Of a DNA stretch of 44,006 bases, positions 21,601-28,816 are shown in pieces. Position 1 is the stretch's first letter; each line of letters begins with the position of its first letter. The position numbers and the translations under genes were made by a program. Source of the stretch: Gemmatimonadota bacterium (GTDB lineage Bacteria > Gemmatimonadota > Gemmatimonadetes > Longimicrobiales > RSA9); assembly GCA_016207445.1 (NCBI GenBank), contig JACQPS010000270.1, forward strand, positions 1-44,006. Reading direction: 5' to 3'. The notes under the pieces are model-generated. The model saw only the letters and a program-made list of their open reading frames with translations, had not been told where the DNA came from and searched no databases.

Positions 21601-22177
21601 CGAGGAAAGCCTGCGCCGCTCGCGCGAGCTGGGCGATTTCCGCAACACGGCCATCGGCCTGGTCAACCTGGGCGCGTTCACCCTCAGCATGGCGAAGCGT
21701 GAGCGCTCGACGCGGCTGCTGCGCCAGGCGCGGGAGCTGCTGGAGCAGAGTCTGGCGATGTTCCGCGAGGTCGGCGACCGCACGGCCACGGTGATCGTGC
21801 TTCACAACCTGGGTGACCTGGCCCGGGAAGAAGGGCTATCGGAAGACGCGCTCGGCTACTATCGCGAGGCGACGACCCTGGCGGCCGAGACCAACGCGCT
21901 GCCGTTGCAGGCACGGGTCGCCGTGGGCTTGGGGCGGCTTCTGGTCGCGTTGGGTCGAACGGCCGAGGGACTCCGCCTGCTCGCCTGCGTCTGCGAGCAC
22001 CCGGCCACGGACCAGTCCGATCGCGAGGAGGCGAAGCAGGCGATCGCCGACCTGCGCGCGAAGCTGCCGGATGATCTCTTCAGCCTCGCGGAAGATGCCG
22101 GCCAGCGCGCCCGGCTCGAGGATCTGCTGCTGGAAACGCTCACGTCCACCCCCGTGTTCGCGAACGCGCCCGCCTGA
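18626..22177 (+). CDS. GGDEF diguanylate cyclase fused to two ATPase modules and TPR repeats
   Basis: 1183 residues. Residues 20-165 are a GGDEF domain with all active-site parts: VDLDHFKSINDAFGHGRGD, the signature GGDEF at 85-89, and an inhibitory RxxD site (RSTD, 76-79) at the standard spacing, so it should make c-di-GMP with product feedback. Residues ~190-400 resemble an AAA_16-type module with an altered P-loop (GAPGSGRSR, 211-219; Arg for Lys) and a DD Walker B at 291-292. Residues ~435-720 are an NB-ARC/AfsR-like STAND ATPase: GPGGMGKTR (459-467), LVTDNFD Walker B, VTSRERL and GLPLA (625-629), then a winged-helix segment. About eight TPR-like helical repeats fill ~800-1130. No membrane span or DNA-binding domain. 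The layout parallels mycobacterial adenylate-cyclase/ATPase/TPR proteins with the cyclase swapped. The TPR part presumably senses a ligand or protein and ATPase oligomerisation would switch on the cyclase. Confidence 0.92.
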   Translation: MAPESTTRDLATPTFSKADLAVRLEEEVERALLEGYPLSFLIVDLDHFKSINDAFGHGRGDEVLQEFVQRVHKTMRSTDLLFRFGGDEFVLLAPNTSLVQGGMLGRRVLEAVRATPFEGTPPVSLALSIGVASLPEDAQTGGELFQRADRRLYEAKRRGRGRVAWDDHAAPEPLAFDRGARMIECDEDLETVRAFLQGVLEKGKGALDVRGAPGSGRSRFLVETKSLARLLGYEILEVSGEPTLRGRAFATLSRGRTGFEGGIPRTAEQLVTALRDELERKAKPGVLIALDDLPFFDQETIELMTAAFAAPELPVVALAYVTDGQTHPVLPSSEGTCDATIELTGLSPAGVRTWLREVLRWEPPESFVDWLHAETDGLPARVRDGLLYLTEKSLLRREDEGWIFPDPPLTTPLREQLRFRSTVPPHNLPKVESSILGREREINEAKRLLRAGRLVSLLGPGGMGKTRLALQVAWEQLRLFPDGCFFVGLAAIDSPELLVPTIAESIHFEFAGSADPQTQLFDHLRGKRMMLVTDNFDHLVQGAELLPELMACSSDLRVLVTSRERLNVRGEAILELQGLSADATEGTTSAAAQLFLNRARASVPGYTPSAADGAQIQRICRQVDGLPLAIEIAAALVRVLTCVEIAAEIGRSFDALVARRRDMPERHRSLRAVFDYSWNLLTAHEQTALRRVSAFRGGFRAEAGRRVAGLSVPALAALLDKSLLRRGASGRYELHGVIRQYAAERLGADAAEREMVERLHCEYFADFLQGRADRLRGRGQQQALEEIGAEIDDVRAGWQWAVEHGEEQLIERLLPALHLFYERRAWYREGEELLGWAARKLGRQSRLAARVLARQAHFCLRLAQFTKARRLTKASLRILREFGHDTDTAFALWLLGGIALKTGQYERAGKLYLRSEQIYRQSHSPLDLADCLNDRGSVAMAQGQYELAEQLFRRSLRIRRLVGNQAGVVMCLTNLGVLADALGKAEEAQRLFEESLRRSRELGDFRNTAIGLVNLGAFTLSMAKRERSTRLLRQARELLEQSLAMFREVGDRTATVIVLHNLGDLAREEGLSEDALGYYREATTLAAETNALPLQARVAVGLGRLLVALGRTAEGLRLLACVCEHPATDQSDREEAKQAIADLRAKLPDDLFSLAEDAGQRARLEDLLLETLTSTPVFANAPA

Positions 22178-22213
22178 TCGTTCCTTCCTTCCGATCCTCA
22201 CCTCCAGCAGTGA

Positions 22214-22232
22214 TTTCACCGCACAGACCGCC
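22214..22232. repeat. Solitary half-site of the nonamer family
   Basis: TTTCACCGCACAGACCGCC, 36 nt after the GGDEF-STAND stop codon, matches the end of one arm of the nonamer arrays, but no complementary arm follows. A separate small hairpin (GCACCCG/CGGGTGC) lies at about 22244-22264. It may be the decayed end of an element. Confidence 0.4.
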
Positions 22233-22307
22233 GGCCCGACTGTTGCACCCGTGGGGCGCGGGTGCCCGCGCAAGGGATCGGCCATCGCAGCGCGCGCAGG
22301 AGACAGC

Positions 22308-23459
22308 TTGGGTCGCAGCGGCTTCTTCGGGATCGCGACGTTCCTCTACCTGTGGCTGATGGTGGGCTTCGCGACCGGGACGGCCACGCTGCTCGGACCG
22401 GTGAAGTGGCTGACCAGCGCGCTGCGGAGCGCCGGCTGGAGCCAGCACGGGGAAGACCTGGCGGTGAACGGCCTCATCGTGCTGTACCTCGCCGTTTCGT
22501 TCGTGCTCGCCCGTCATCTCCTCCGACGCATGCGCGCAGCGAACCGGCGCCGTGTCCGCATCGGCATCCCCCTCGTCGTCACCGCCGCCGCCACGCTCTC
22601 CCTCTGGGGGTGGCTGCACCCCGCGTTGCTCGCGCGTGCCGCCGGCGGGCCCGGCGGCAGCCTCACGTTCCAGGGGGGAGCCGAGCTCGTCTTCGGGCCG
22701 TATCCGGACCGCGCTCGACTGGCCGAGCTGAAGCGCGCGGGCTTCACGGCCGTCATCTCGCTGCAGCACCCGGCGGTGCTCCCGTTCGAGCCGCGGGGGA
22801 TCACGGCGGAGCGGGAGGCCGCGCGGGAGGTCGGCATCGCGTTCATCCACGCGCCCATGCTGCCGTGGGTCAGCGAGAACGCGGGGTCGCTGCGGAAGAT
22901 CCTGGCGCTGGCGCGGGGGCGCGGACGCTACTACGTGCACTGCGGCCTCGGTCGCGACCGCGCCAACGTGGTCAAGCGCTGGCTGGAGCGAAACGGCGCC
23001 CGCGTGGCCGCGGCTCGGGATTTCACGGCCGCACGCAGCTTCGCGCGCCGCGTGGCCGAGGGCCGCTGGCTCATGGAGCGCGGCCGCATCGTGCGTCTCG
23101 AGCCAGACCTCTGGCTCGTTCCCTATCCGAACCGCCACGAGCTGTTCGGCAACATGCTCGCGGGGCAGCTCGCCTACGTGTTGCTCCTGCTCGACCCGAG
23201 CGACGCCGAACAGCGGGAATGGCTCGCCGAGGCGGAGCGCCTGTTCCGGGAGTTCGATGTGCCGTTCGGCCACCGGCCGGTGGCTGCGAGCGACCGTGCA
23301 GAGATCGGCAGGGCGGCCGCCGCGGCGCGGCGGCTCCCGCGGCCCGCCGCGGTGGTAGTCGCGCGTACGGCGCCGCGCGAGCCCGCGGACCTGGCCCGGG
23401 AGTTCGCGCGCGCCTATGGCGGGACCACGGGAGCCCACGGGCAGGAGGCGGCGCGATGA
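22308..23459 (+). CDS. Membrane-anchored tyrosine/dual-specificity phosphatase-like protein, paralogue 1
   Basis: 383 residues from a TTG start with CAGGAGACAGC upstream. The TTG start is supported because from it the protein aligns without gaps to the next gene's product for at least 220 residues. Three hydrophobic segments (about 6-30, 53-70, 86-103) precede a catalytic domain with the cysteine-phosphatase signature HCGLGRDR (H211, C212, R218; the HCx5R pattern). The loop between spans 2 and 3 is rich in Arg (RHLLRRMRAANRRRVR), so by the positive-inside rule the catalytic domain would face the periplasm. Substrate unknown: protein, lipid or inositol phosphates are all possible. The stop overlaps the paralogue's ATG (ATGA). 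Confidence 0.85.
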   Translation: MGRSGFFGIATFLYLWLMVGFATGTATLLGPVKWLTSALRSAGWSQHGEDLAVNGLIVLYLAVSFVLARHLLRRMRAANRRRVRIGIPLVVTAAATLSLWGWLHPALLARAAGGPGGSLTFQGGAELVFGPYPDRARLAELKRAGFTAVISLQHPAVLPFEPRGITAEREAAREVGIAFIHAPMLPWVSENAGSLRKILALARGRGRYYVHCGLGRDRANVVKRWLERNGARVAAARDFTAARSFARRVAEGRWLMERGRIVRLEPDLWLVPYPNRHELFGNMLAGQLAYVLLLLDPSDAEQREWLAEAERLFREFDVPFGHRPVAASDRAEIGRAAAAARRLPRPAAVVVARTAPREPADLAREFARAYGGTTGAHGQEAAR

Positions 23460-24571
23460 AGCAGCGGCCGGTCGTCGTCGTCTTCCTGTTCCTCTACCTC
23501 TGGCTGGTCGTCGGGTTCTTCGCCGGAACCGTTACGCTGCTCGGTCCCGTCCGCTGGCTGACCGCGCTCGTGCGCGCGGCGAGCTGGACGCAAGGCCGCG
23601 AGAATGTCGCGGTCGCGGGCGTGATCGCGGCGTACCTGATCGCCTCGCTCGCGCTCGCACGCTGGCTGCTGCGTGTCGTGCTGCGCGCACAGCGCCGGGG
23701 CGTACGCTTCGGGATCCCCCTGGGCATCACGGTCGCGGCAGCAGTCTGTCTGTGGGCGTGGATGCAGCCGGGCACGCTGGCGCGGCCCGACGCCGGTCCC
23801 TCCCAGCGCGTCGCGCTGGCCAGCGGCGCCCAGTTCGTGTTCGGTCCCTATCCGGATGCGGAGCGGCTGCGGCGCCTGAAAGCAGACGGCTTTACGGCCG
23901 TCATCTCGCTGCTGCATCCGGCGGTGCTGCCGTTCGAGCCGAAGATCCTGGCGGAGGAGCGGCGGAACGCGCGCGCGGCGGGACTTGCCCTGATGCACGC
24001 CCCCATGCTGCCGTGGGTCGGATCGAACGAGCGCTCGCTCGCCGAGATCCGGCGCCTGGCCACGGGCGCGGGGCGCTATTACGTGCACTGCTATCTGGGG
24101 CGCGATCGCGCCAACGTGGTCAAGCGGGTGCTCGAGGACATGGGCAGGGCCGTGGCGGGTGCCGCCGACCTGCAGCAGCTGCGCGGATTCGAGGAGCGGA
24201 GCGAGCCGTTCGAGCGCGGTCCGCTCCAGCGTCTCGAGCGCGGCGTGTGGCTGATCCCGTATCCCAACCAGCACGAGCTGTTCGCGTACCTGCTGTTCGG
24301 GTCGGTTCGTCACGTCGTGCTGCTGCTCGACCCCGCGTTTCCGCAGCAAAGAGGATGGCTGTCCGAAGCCGAGCGCCTCTTCCGGGAATATGCCATGCCG
24401 TTCACACTCGAGCCGCTGCGCGGGGGCGATGCCGCGCGTGCGGCCGAGATCGCACGGCGCGTGCGAGTGCTGCCCCGACCGGTCGCGGTCGTCGCGGCCT
24501 TCACGGACGCGGCGAAGGATACGCGCGTGGCACGCGCCTTCCGGGCGGCGTACGGCGTCGGGACACAGTAA
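23456..24571 (+). CDS. Membrane-anchored tyrosine/dual-specificity phosphatase-like protein, paralogue 2
   Basis: 371 residues, a tandem duplicate of the preceding gene. It has the same three-span anchor (FLFLYLWLVVGFFAGTVTLLG first), the same FTAVISLLHPAVLPFEP and HAPMLPWV segments, and the signature HCYLGRDRAN with H211 and C212 in identical positions. Only the residue after the cysteine (Tyr for Gly) and the C-terminal third differ much. AGGAGG lies 7 nt upstream of the ATG, which overlaps the previous stop, so the two are translationally coupled and may form a heterodimer. The stop codon is followed at once by the long nonamer element. Confidence 0.87.
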   Translation: MKQRPVVVVFLFLYLWLVVGFFAGTVTLLGPVRWLTALVRAASWTQGRENVAVAGVIAAYLIASLALARWLLRVVLRAQRRGVRFGIPLGITVAAAVCLWAWMQPGTLARPDAGPSQRVALASGAQFVFGPYPDAERLRRLKADGFTAVISLLHPAVLPFEPKILAEERRNARAAGLALMHAPMLPWVGSNERSLAEIRRLATGAGRYYVHCYLGRDRANVVKRVLEDMGRAVAGAADLQQLRGFEERSEPFERGPLQRLERGVWLIPYPNQHELFAYLLFGSVRHVVLLLDPAFPQQRGWLSEAERLFREYAMPFTLEPLRGGDAARAAEIARRVRVLPRPVAVVAAFTDAAKDTRVARAFRAAYGVGTQ

Positions 24572-24728
24572 TTCACCGCAAAGGACGCAAAGACCGCAAA
24601 GGGGTTCGTCGCAGAACGCCGCAGGCCCAGCGAGATTCAAGACTTCAATTATTGAAGTTTCGATTTCTGGCAACGGACGGATCTCGCGTTGCCGGACCTC
24701 GGCGTCCTTTGCGATCTTTGCAGTGAAA
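24572..24728. repeat. Nonamer inverted array, long form B, filling a convergent gene junction
   Basis: It begins at the base after the phosphatase stop codon (TTCACCGCAAAGG, then ACGCAAAGA, CCGCAAAGG) and ends at the base next to the DUF3131 stop codon (complementary TCCTTTGCG, ATCTTTGCA, GTGAAA). The core has CTTCAATTATTGAAG, itself a palindrome. Read in reverse complement it aligns with 10768-10920, including the core. It occupies exactly the space between two convergent genes, so it could act as a bidirectional terminator. Confidence 0.87.
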
Positions 24729-26198
24729 CTACTCGCCTGGCCCCGCCGGCTGCGGCCCGGGTGCGAACGCCTGCCAGCCGGTCGGCCCGATGAGCGGGCG
24801 CCCCTGCAGCTTGTAAAGGGCCGCCTCCAGGATCACGGCGGCGGTATTGATGTCCGTGACGCCGGTCGGGACGAGCGACTCCTCGTACAGCCCCGAGTGC
24901 CAGCCCTCGTCGCTGCGCGCCTTGCGCAGCTCTGTGAGCACGCGCTCGGTGTACTCGTTGGGGAAGAGCGCGTGCCAGCCGAAGGCGGCCTTGGTGCTGA
25001 TCCAGCGCGGGCGGTCGAAGTTCTTGCCCGGTGAGGCCGCGTCAATGACCCACGCCTTGCCGTTGCAGAAGACGCAGTAGTAGTAGAAGTAGTACGGCGG
25101 CACGCTGAGCGCGTCCTCGCTCACCATCGTGAGCTTCCCCGTCTGCCGGTACCTTGCCTCCTGCGCTGCGAGGACGTTGCGCGCCAGCTCGCGGACCTCG
25201 GGCGTCCAGCCCAGCTCGATGCCCATGAGGAAGAACGGCTCGCTGGTGAGGCGGTCCAGCTTGCGCCGGTCCCGGTAGAGCGGTACGCCCAGCAGCGTCA
25301 TCGGCTGCGCGTTGGCCATCAGGTCCAGCGCCTTCTCGGCGCGATGCCCCCAGACGGCGAAGCCGATCGCGGCGTACTGCTCGTAGCCGATGCGTCCTTC
25401 CAGGTAGCGCCAGCGTTTCCCCTTCTGACTCGCGCTCGGCTGCTCGCCGTGCAGGTAGCCGCCCCGGATGACGCGCCCGAAGTCGGTGCGGTTCACGATC
25501 GCCTGCACGTCCTGCGCGTACTGCGGCTGGTTCACGGCCACGATCTTCAACCACACGAGGAAGCGGCCGAGGTCGATGGCGGACCAGCCGTGCGCCAGCG
25601 GCCGTTCGGCCCGGGTCGGCAACACGCCGGTGCGCGTCGCGTAGTCCTTGTTGTACGTGATGCCGTCGACGAGCGGCGCTCGCTTCAGCGTTGCGAGCAG
25701 GCGGCGCATGCGACGGTCGTACTCGGCATCGCGCAGCAGGTCGAGCTCGTGGGCGGAGTAGAGGGCGGCGATCCCGCTGGCGATGTCCCAGGTGGTCGCG
25801 TAATCCCAGTGCGGCGTCGCGCTCATCAGCCCGGTCGCGGGCTGGTAGGTTCGCTCCACCAGCCGCCACGCGGTCCGCGCCGCGTCCAGGTAGAGGTTCA
25901 GGTCCGCACCGGCGTTCTCCGGCTCGATGCCGGGGCGCGCTCCGGCCGCCGGCGCGGTGCCGGCCGACGGGGGCTCGCTCGCGGGGCCGCCTGGCCGTGG
26001 CGCCTCCTGCGAGCAGATCGCGAGCAACAGACCTGCGCCCAGCGCCAGCACGGGGGCCGCCACGAGCGCCTGCCCACGGACGCGGCTCCCGATCCGGCCG
26101 TGCAGAGATGCGACGACGCCCGCCACGCGCCCCACGCCGCGGACCGTCTGCGTCGGCGCCTCTGCTCCGCCGTGCATGATTCCGGGCTTCCTTGTCAT
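24729..26198 (-). CDS. DUF3131-domain lipoprotein linked to exopolysaccharide synthesis
   Basis: Up to 489 residues. After a basic start there is one hydrophobic segment ending in a lipobox-like LLAIC, then a Pro/Ala-rich linker and a DUF3131 domain (about 95-480). The domain has the family pattern of aromatic and acidic motifs (ATPHWDYATTWDIASGIAAL, YNKDYATRTG, VTDINTA), characteristic of an (alpha/alpha)6 glycosidase-like barrel. Glycan cleavage is plausible but unproven. It is divergent from the cellulose-synthase-like gene at 26459, which suggests joint function at the cell surface. Start uncertain: ATG 26198 has GGAG with no spacer, ATG 26177 has AAGGAAG at 9 nt; the signal is complete either way. 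Its stop abuts a repeat element. Confidence 0.82.
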   Translation of the reverse strand: MTRKPGIMHGGAEAPTQTVRGVGRVAGVVASLHGRIGSRVRGQALVAAPVLALGAGLLLAICSQEAPRPGGPASEPPSAGTAPAAGARPGIEPENAGADLNLYLDAARTAWRLVERTYQPATGLMSATPHWDYATTWDIASGIAALYSAHELDLLRDAEYDRRMRRLLATLKRAPLVDGITYNKDYATRTGVLPTRAERPLAHGWSAIDLGRFLVWLKIVAVNQPQYAQDVQAIVNRTDFGRVIRGGYLHGEQPSASQKGKRWRYLEGRIGYEQYAAIGFAVWGHRAEKALDLMANAQPMTLLGVPLYRDRRKLDRLTSEPFFLMGIELGWTPEVRELARNVLAAQEARYRQTGKLTMVSEDALSVPPYYFYYYCVFCNGKAWVIDAASPGKNFDRPRWISTKAAFGWHALFPNEYTERVLTELRKARSDEGWHSGLYEESLVPTGVTDINTAAVILEAALYKLQGRPLIGPTGWQAFAPGPQPAGPGE

Positions 26199-26458
26199 CT
26201 CCGTTCAGTTCGCCGGCGTTCCGTGACCCGTAGCGGGCGGTCTTGCGCGAGCGCGACCAGGGCAAGCTTTGCGCCAGGCGCTCGGCGTGCGGGGTCATGA
26301 ATCCTGCTGGCGCACAGCGCTTACTCTGGCGGCCGAGTCCGTCGCGCCGCGCGGCACGAGAGCGGGGCAGGGCACGAATCTTCCGATTCGGATCGCGGGT
26401 CGGCGCGCCGAGCGCACACGAAGGCCCGTTCCTGGGCGGGAGGGGTGGTGGAGGAGAG

Positions 26459-28780
26459 ATGAGCGAGGCTTCCGTGGATTCCGGGGGCGGAGCCGCCATG
26501 CTCGAGCCAGTGTCGATCCCGCCCGCGGACGCCACGCCCCGGCTTCCCGAGTGGCAGGAACGCATCATTCGATTCGTCGCGGCGCTGGCGCTGGCGTTCG
26601 GCTGCTACTGGGTCACCTGGCGCTGGACGAGCACGCTCAATCTCTCCGCACTCTGGTTCTCGCTCCCGCTCGTGCTCGCGGAGACGTGGGTCGCCGTCCG
26701 CAGCTTCTTCACCACGTTCACCACCTGGAAGCTGCGGCGCCGCGAGCCCCGGCCCGCGCCGCCGGGTCTCTCGGTCGACGTCTTCATCACGACCTACGAC
26801 GAGCCGCTCGAGATCATTCGTCGCACGGCGGTCGCGGCGCGCCAGATCCGCTACCCGCACCGGACCTACCTCCTGGACGACGGCAAGCGCGAGGAAGTGC
26901 GGGCGCTGGCCGGGGAGCTGGGCGTGGACTACATCCGGCGTGCGGGCAACGAGCACGCGAAGGCCGGGAACCTGAATCACGCGCTCTCGGTCACACAGGG
27001 CGAATTCATCCTCCAGCTCGACGCCGACCACGTCCCGCTGCCGCACATCCTCGACCGGCTGCTCGGCTTCTTCGACGATGCTCGCACCGCCTTCGTACAG
27101 TCGCCGCAGGACTTCTACAACGTGGACTCGTTCACGCACGACGTGAACGAAAAGGCGCGCCGGATCTGGGAGGAGCAACGGCTGTTCTTCTCCATCATCC
27201 AGCCTGGAAAGGACCACTGGAACGCGGCCTTCTTCTGCGGGAGCTGCGGCGTGATCCGTCGCGCGGCGCTCGACCATATCGGCGGATTCTCGACGCTGAC
27301 CCTGACGGAGGACATGGAGACGTCGCTGGTGCTGCACGGCCGCGGCTGGCGCTCCGTCTTCTGGGGAGAGAGCCTCGCCTATGGTCTGGCGCCCGCCTCG
27401 GCCGCCGCCTACCACGTCCAGCGCCTGCGCTGGGGCCAGGGGGCGATGCAGATCCTGCGGAAGCTGAACCCGCTGCGCTACCCCGGGCTCACGCTGGCGC
27501 AGCGCATCTGCTACCTGGATTCGGTTTCCTCGTATCTCGACGGCTTTGCCAAGCTGGTGCTGTACCTGTCGCCCATCGTGTTCTTCTTCAGCGGGGTCCT
27601 GCCGATCCATACGACCGATCACGAGTTCCTGGTGCGGTTCATCCCGTTCCTGGCGCTGCAGCTGACCGCCCACACGCTGCTGTTCCGCGGCTCCGCCTTC
27701 CTGCGATTGGCCGAGCGCTACAACATGTCGAAGTTCTTCACGTACGTGGTGGCGATCAGCGGCTACTTCGCGAAGGGACGGCTGCGCTTCCACGTGACGC
27801 CGAAGGGGCCGGGCGACGTTCCGTTCAAGACCTATGCGCCGCAGCTCGTGCTGGTCGTGCTCACCGTGCTCGCGGTGAGCTGGGGCACGCTCGCGTCGAC
27901 GCTCGGGTGGATGAACTACCAGGTGCCGGGGTGGGGATCGCTCGCGTTCTGGTTCAACTTCGGCTGGGCGCTCTACCACTTCGCCTTCGCCGGCTACGTG
28001 TTGCAGCTCAGCCTGTACGTGAAGCAGCAGCGTGCGGACCAGCGGTTTCGCGACGAGTTCCCGGTCGAGGTGTCGCTCCTCGACCCGGGGGGTCGCGAAG
28101 CGGGTCGCTGCGTCGCGCTCACGAGCAATCTGCATCCCGGGGGCGTCGCGCTGCGGGCGATGGCGCCGGTGGAGCCCGGTACGCGCGTGCTGGTACGCTT
28201 GCCGCTGCTGCCCCGCACGGTGGCAGCGCACGGCGTGATCGTGCACCGCCAGGCGCGGCAGACGCGGCACGGGCCGGTGTACGCGCACGGAGTGCGATTC
28301 GAGGGGTTGTCCCTGGACGACCGCGATGCGATCGAGCTGCACTGCACGCAACACGCCGCGCCGGCGCGGCGGCTGCGCTACCGCGATGCCTCCGACCTGT
28401 TCAACGGCGCGGTCCGCTGGATCTACGATGCGCGCTCGGATCGTCGGCGCGTCGTACGCTTGCCCGTGCGCATCTCGCTCGAGGCGCCAGATGGGCCGGC
28501 CGCCCTGGGGCTCGGACTGCTCGAGGATGTGAGCCGGCGCGGCGCCCGGCTTCAGCTCGGCCACCCGCTGCCGCCGGGCGCCCGGATCGGCTACGAGATC
28601 CCCGGCTCCGAGATCGCCGGGGCCGGCGTGGTCGTCTTCACGCGCGCGCTGGAGACGCCGCTGGGCGTGCAGTTCACGGTGGGGGTGAAGCTCGACGTGG
28701 TCGCGGCCACCGGCCGTTCGTGGCGGCGCCTCGGCGCCGCCAGGCTGGTACGGAGAGTGCAATCACTGACACGGGCCTGA
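26459..28780 (+). CDS. Cellulose-synthase-like processive glycosyltransferase with two PilZ domains
   Basis: 773 residues, a BcsA-like inner-membrane enzyme. Two N-terminal spans (about 35-90) precede the GT2 domain with the full processive set: D114 (TTYDEP), DAD at 188-190, TED at 283-285 and QRLRW at 321-325. Further spans lie at about 358-380, 388-408, 460-485 and 495-520. Two PilZ-like domains follow. The first (about 525-635) has RxxxR but NLHPGG where DxSxxG is expected. The second (about 660-760) keeps both R663..R667 and D690-V-S-R-R-G695, so it should bind c-di-GMP. GGAGGAGAG lies just before the ATG. No BcsB, BcsC or BcsZ gene is adjacent, so the polymer and export route are open questions. 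Confidence 0.93.
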   Translation: MSEASVDSGGGAAMLEPVSIPPADATPRLPEWQERIIRFVAALALAFGCYWVTWRWTSTLNLSALWFSLPLVLAETWVAVRSFFTTFTTWKLRRREPRPAPPGLSVDVFITTYDEPLEIIRRTAVAARQIRYPHRTYLLDDGKREEVRALAGELGVDYIRRAGNEHAKAGNLNHALSVTQGEFILQLDADHVPLPHILDRLLGFFDDARTAFVQSPQDFYNVDSFTHDVNEKARRIWEEQRLFFSIIQPGKDHWNAAFFCGSCGVIRRAALDHIGGFSTLTLTEDMETSLVLHGRGWRSVFWGESLAYGLAPASAAAYHVQRLRWGQGAMQILRKLNPLRYPGLTLAQRICYLDSVSSYLDGFAKLVLYLSPIVFFFSGVLPIHTTDHEFLVRFIPFLALQLTAHTLLFRGSAFLRLAERYNMSKFFTYVVAISGYFAKGRLRFHVTPKGPGDVPFKTYAPQLVLVVLTVLAVSWGTLASTLGWMNYQVPGWGSLAFWFNFGWALYHFAFAGYVLQLSLYVKQQRADQRFRDEFPVEVSLLDPGGREAGRCVALTSNLHPGGVALRAMAPVEPGTRVLVRLPLLPRTVAAHGVIVHRQARQTRHGPVYAHGVRFEGLSLDDRDAIELHCTQHAAPARRLRYRDASDLFNGAVRWIYDARSDRRRVVRLPVRISLEAPDGPAALGLGLLEDVSRRGARLQLGHPLPPGARIGYEIPGSEIAGAGVVVFTRALETPLGVQFTVGVKLDVVAATGRSWRRLGAARLVRRVQSLTRA

Positions 28781-28816
28781 GAAGGTGCCCGCGGTCCGGC
28801 TATGGAGGCGAATGGC

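Noticed and set aside
26199..26458. c-di-GMP riboswitch upstream of the PilZ synthase
   Set aside because: The 260-bp region has small hairpins (for example CGAATC/GATTCG) but no conserved GEMM core that I could identify. A covariance-model scan would settle it.
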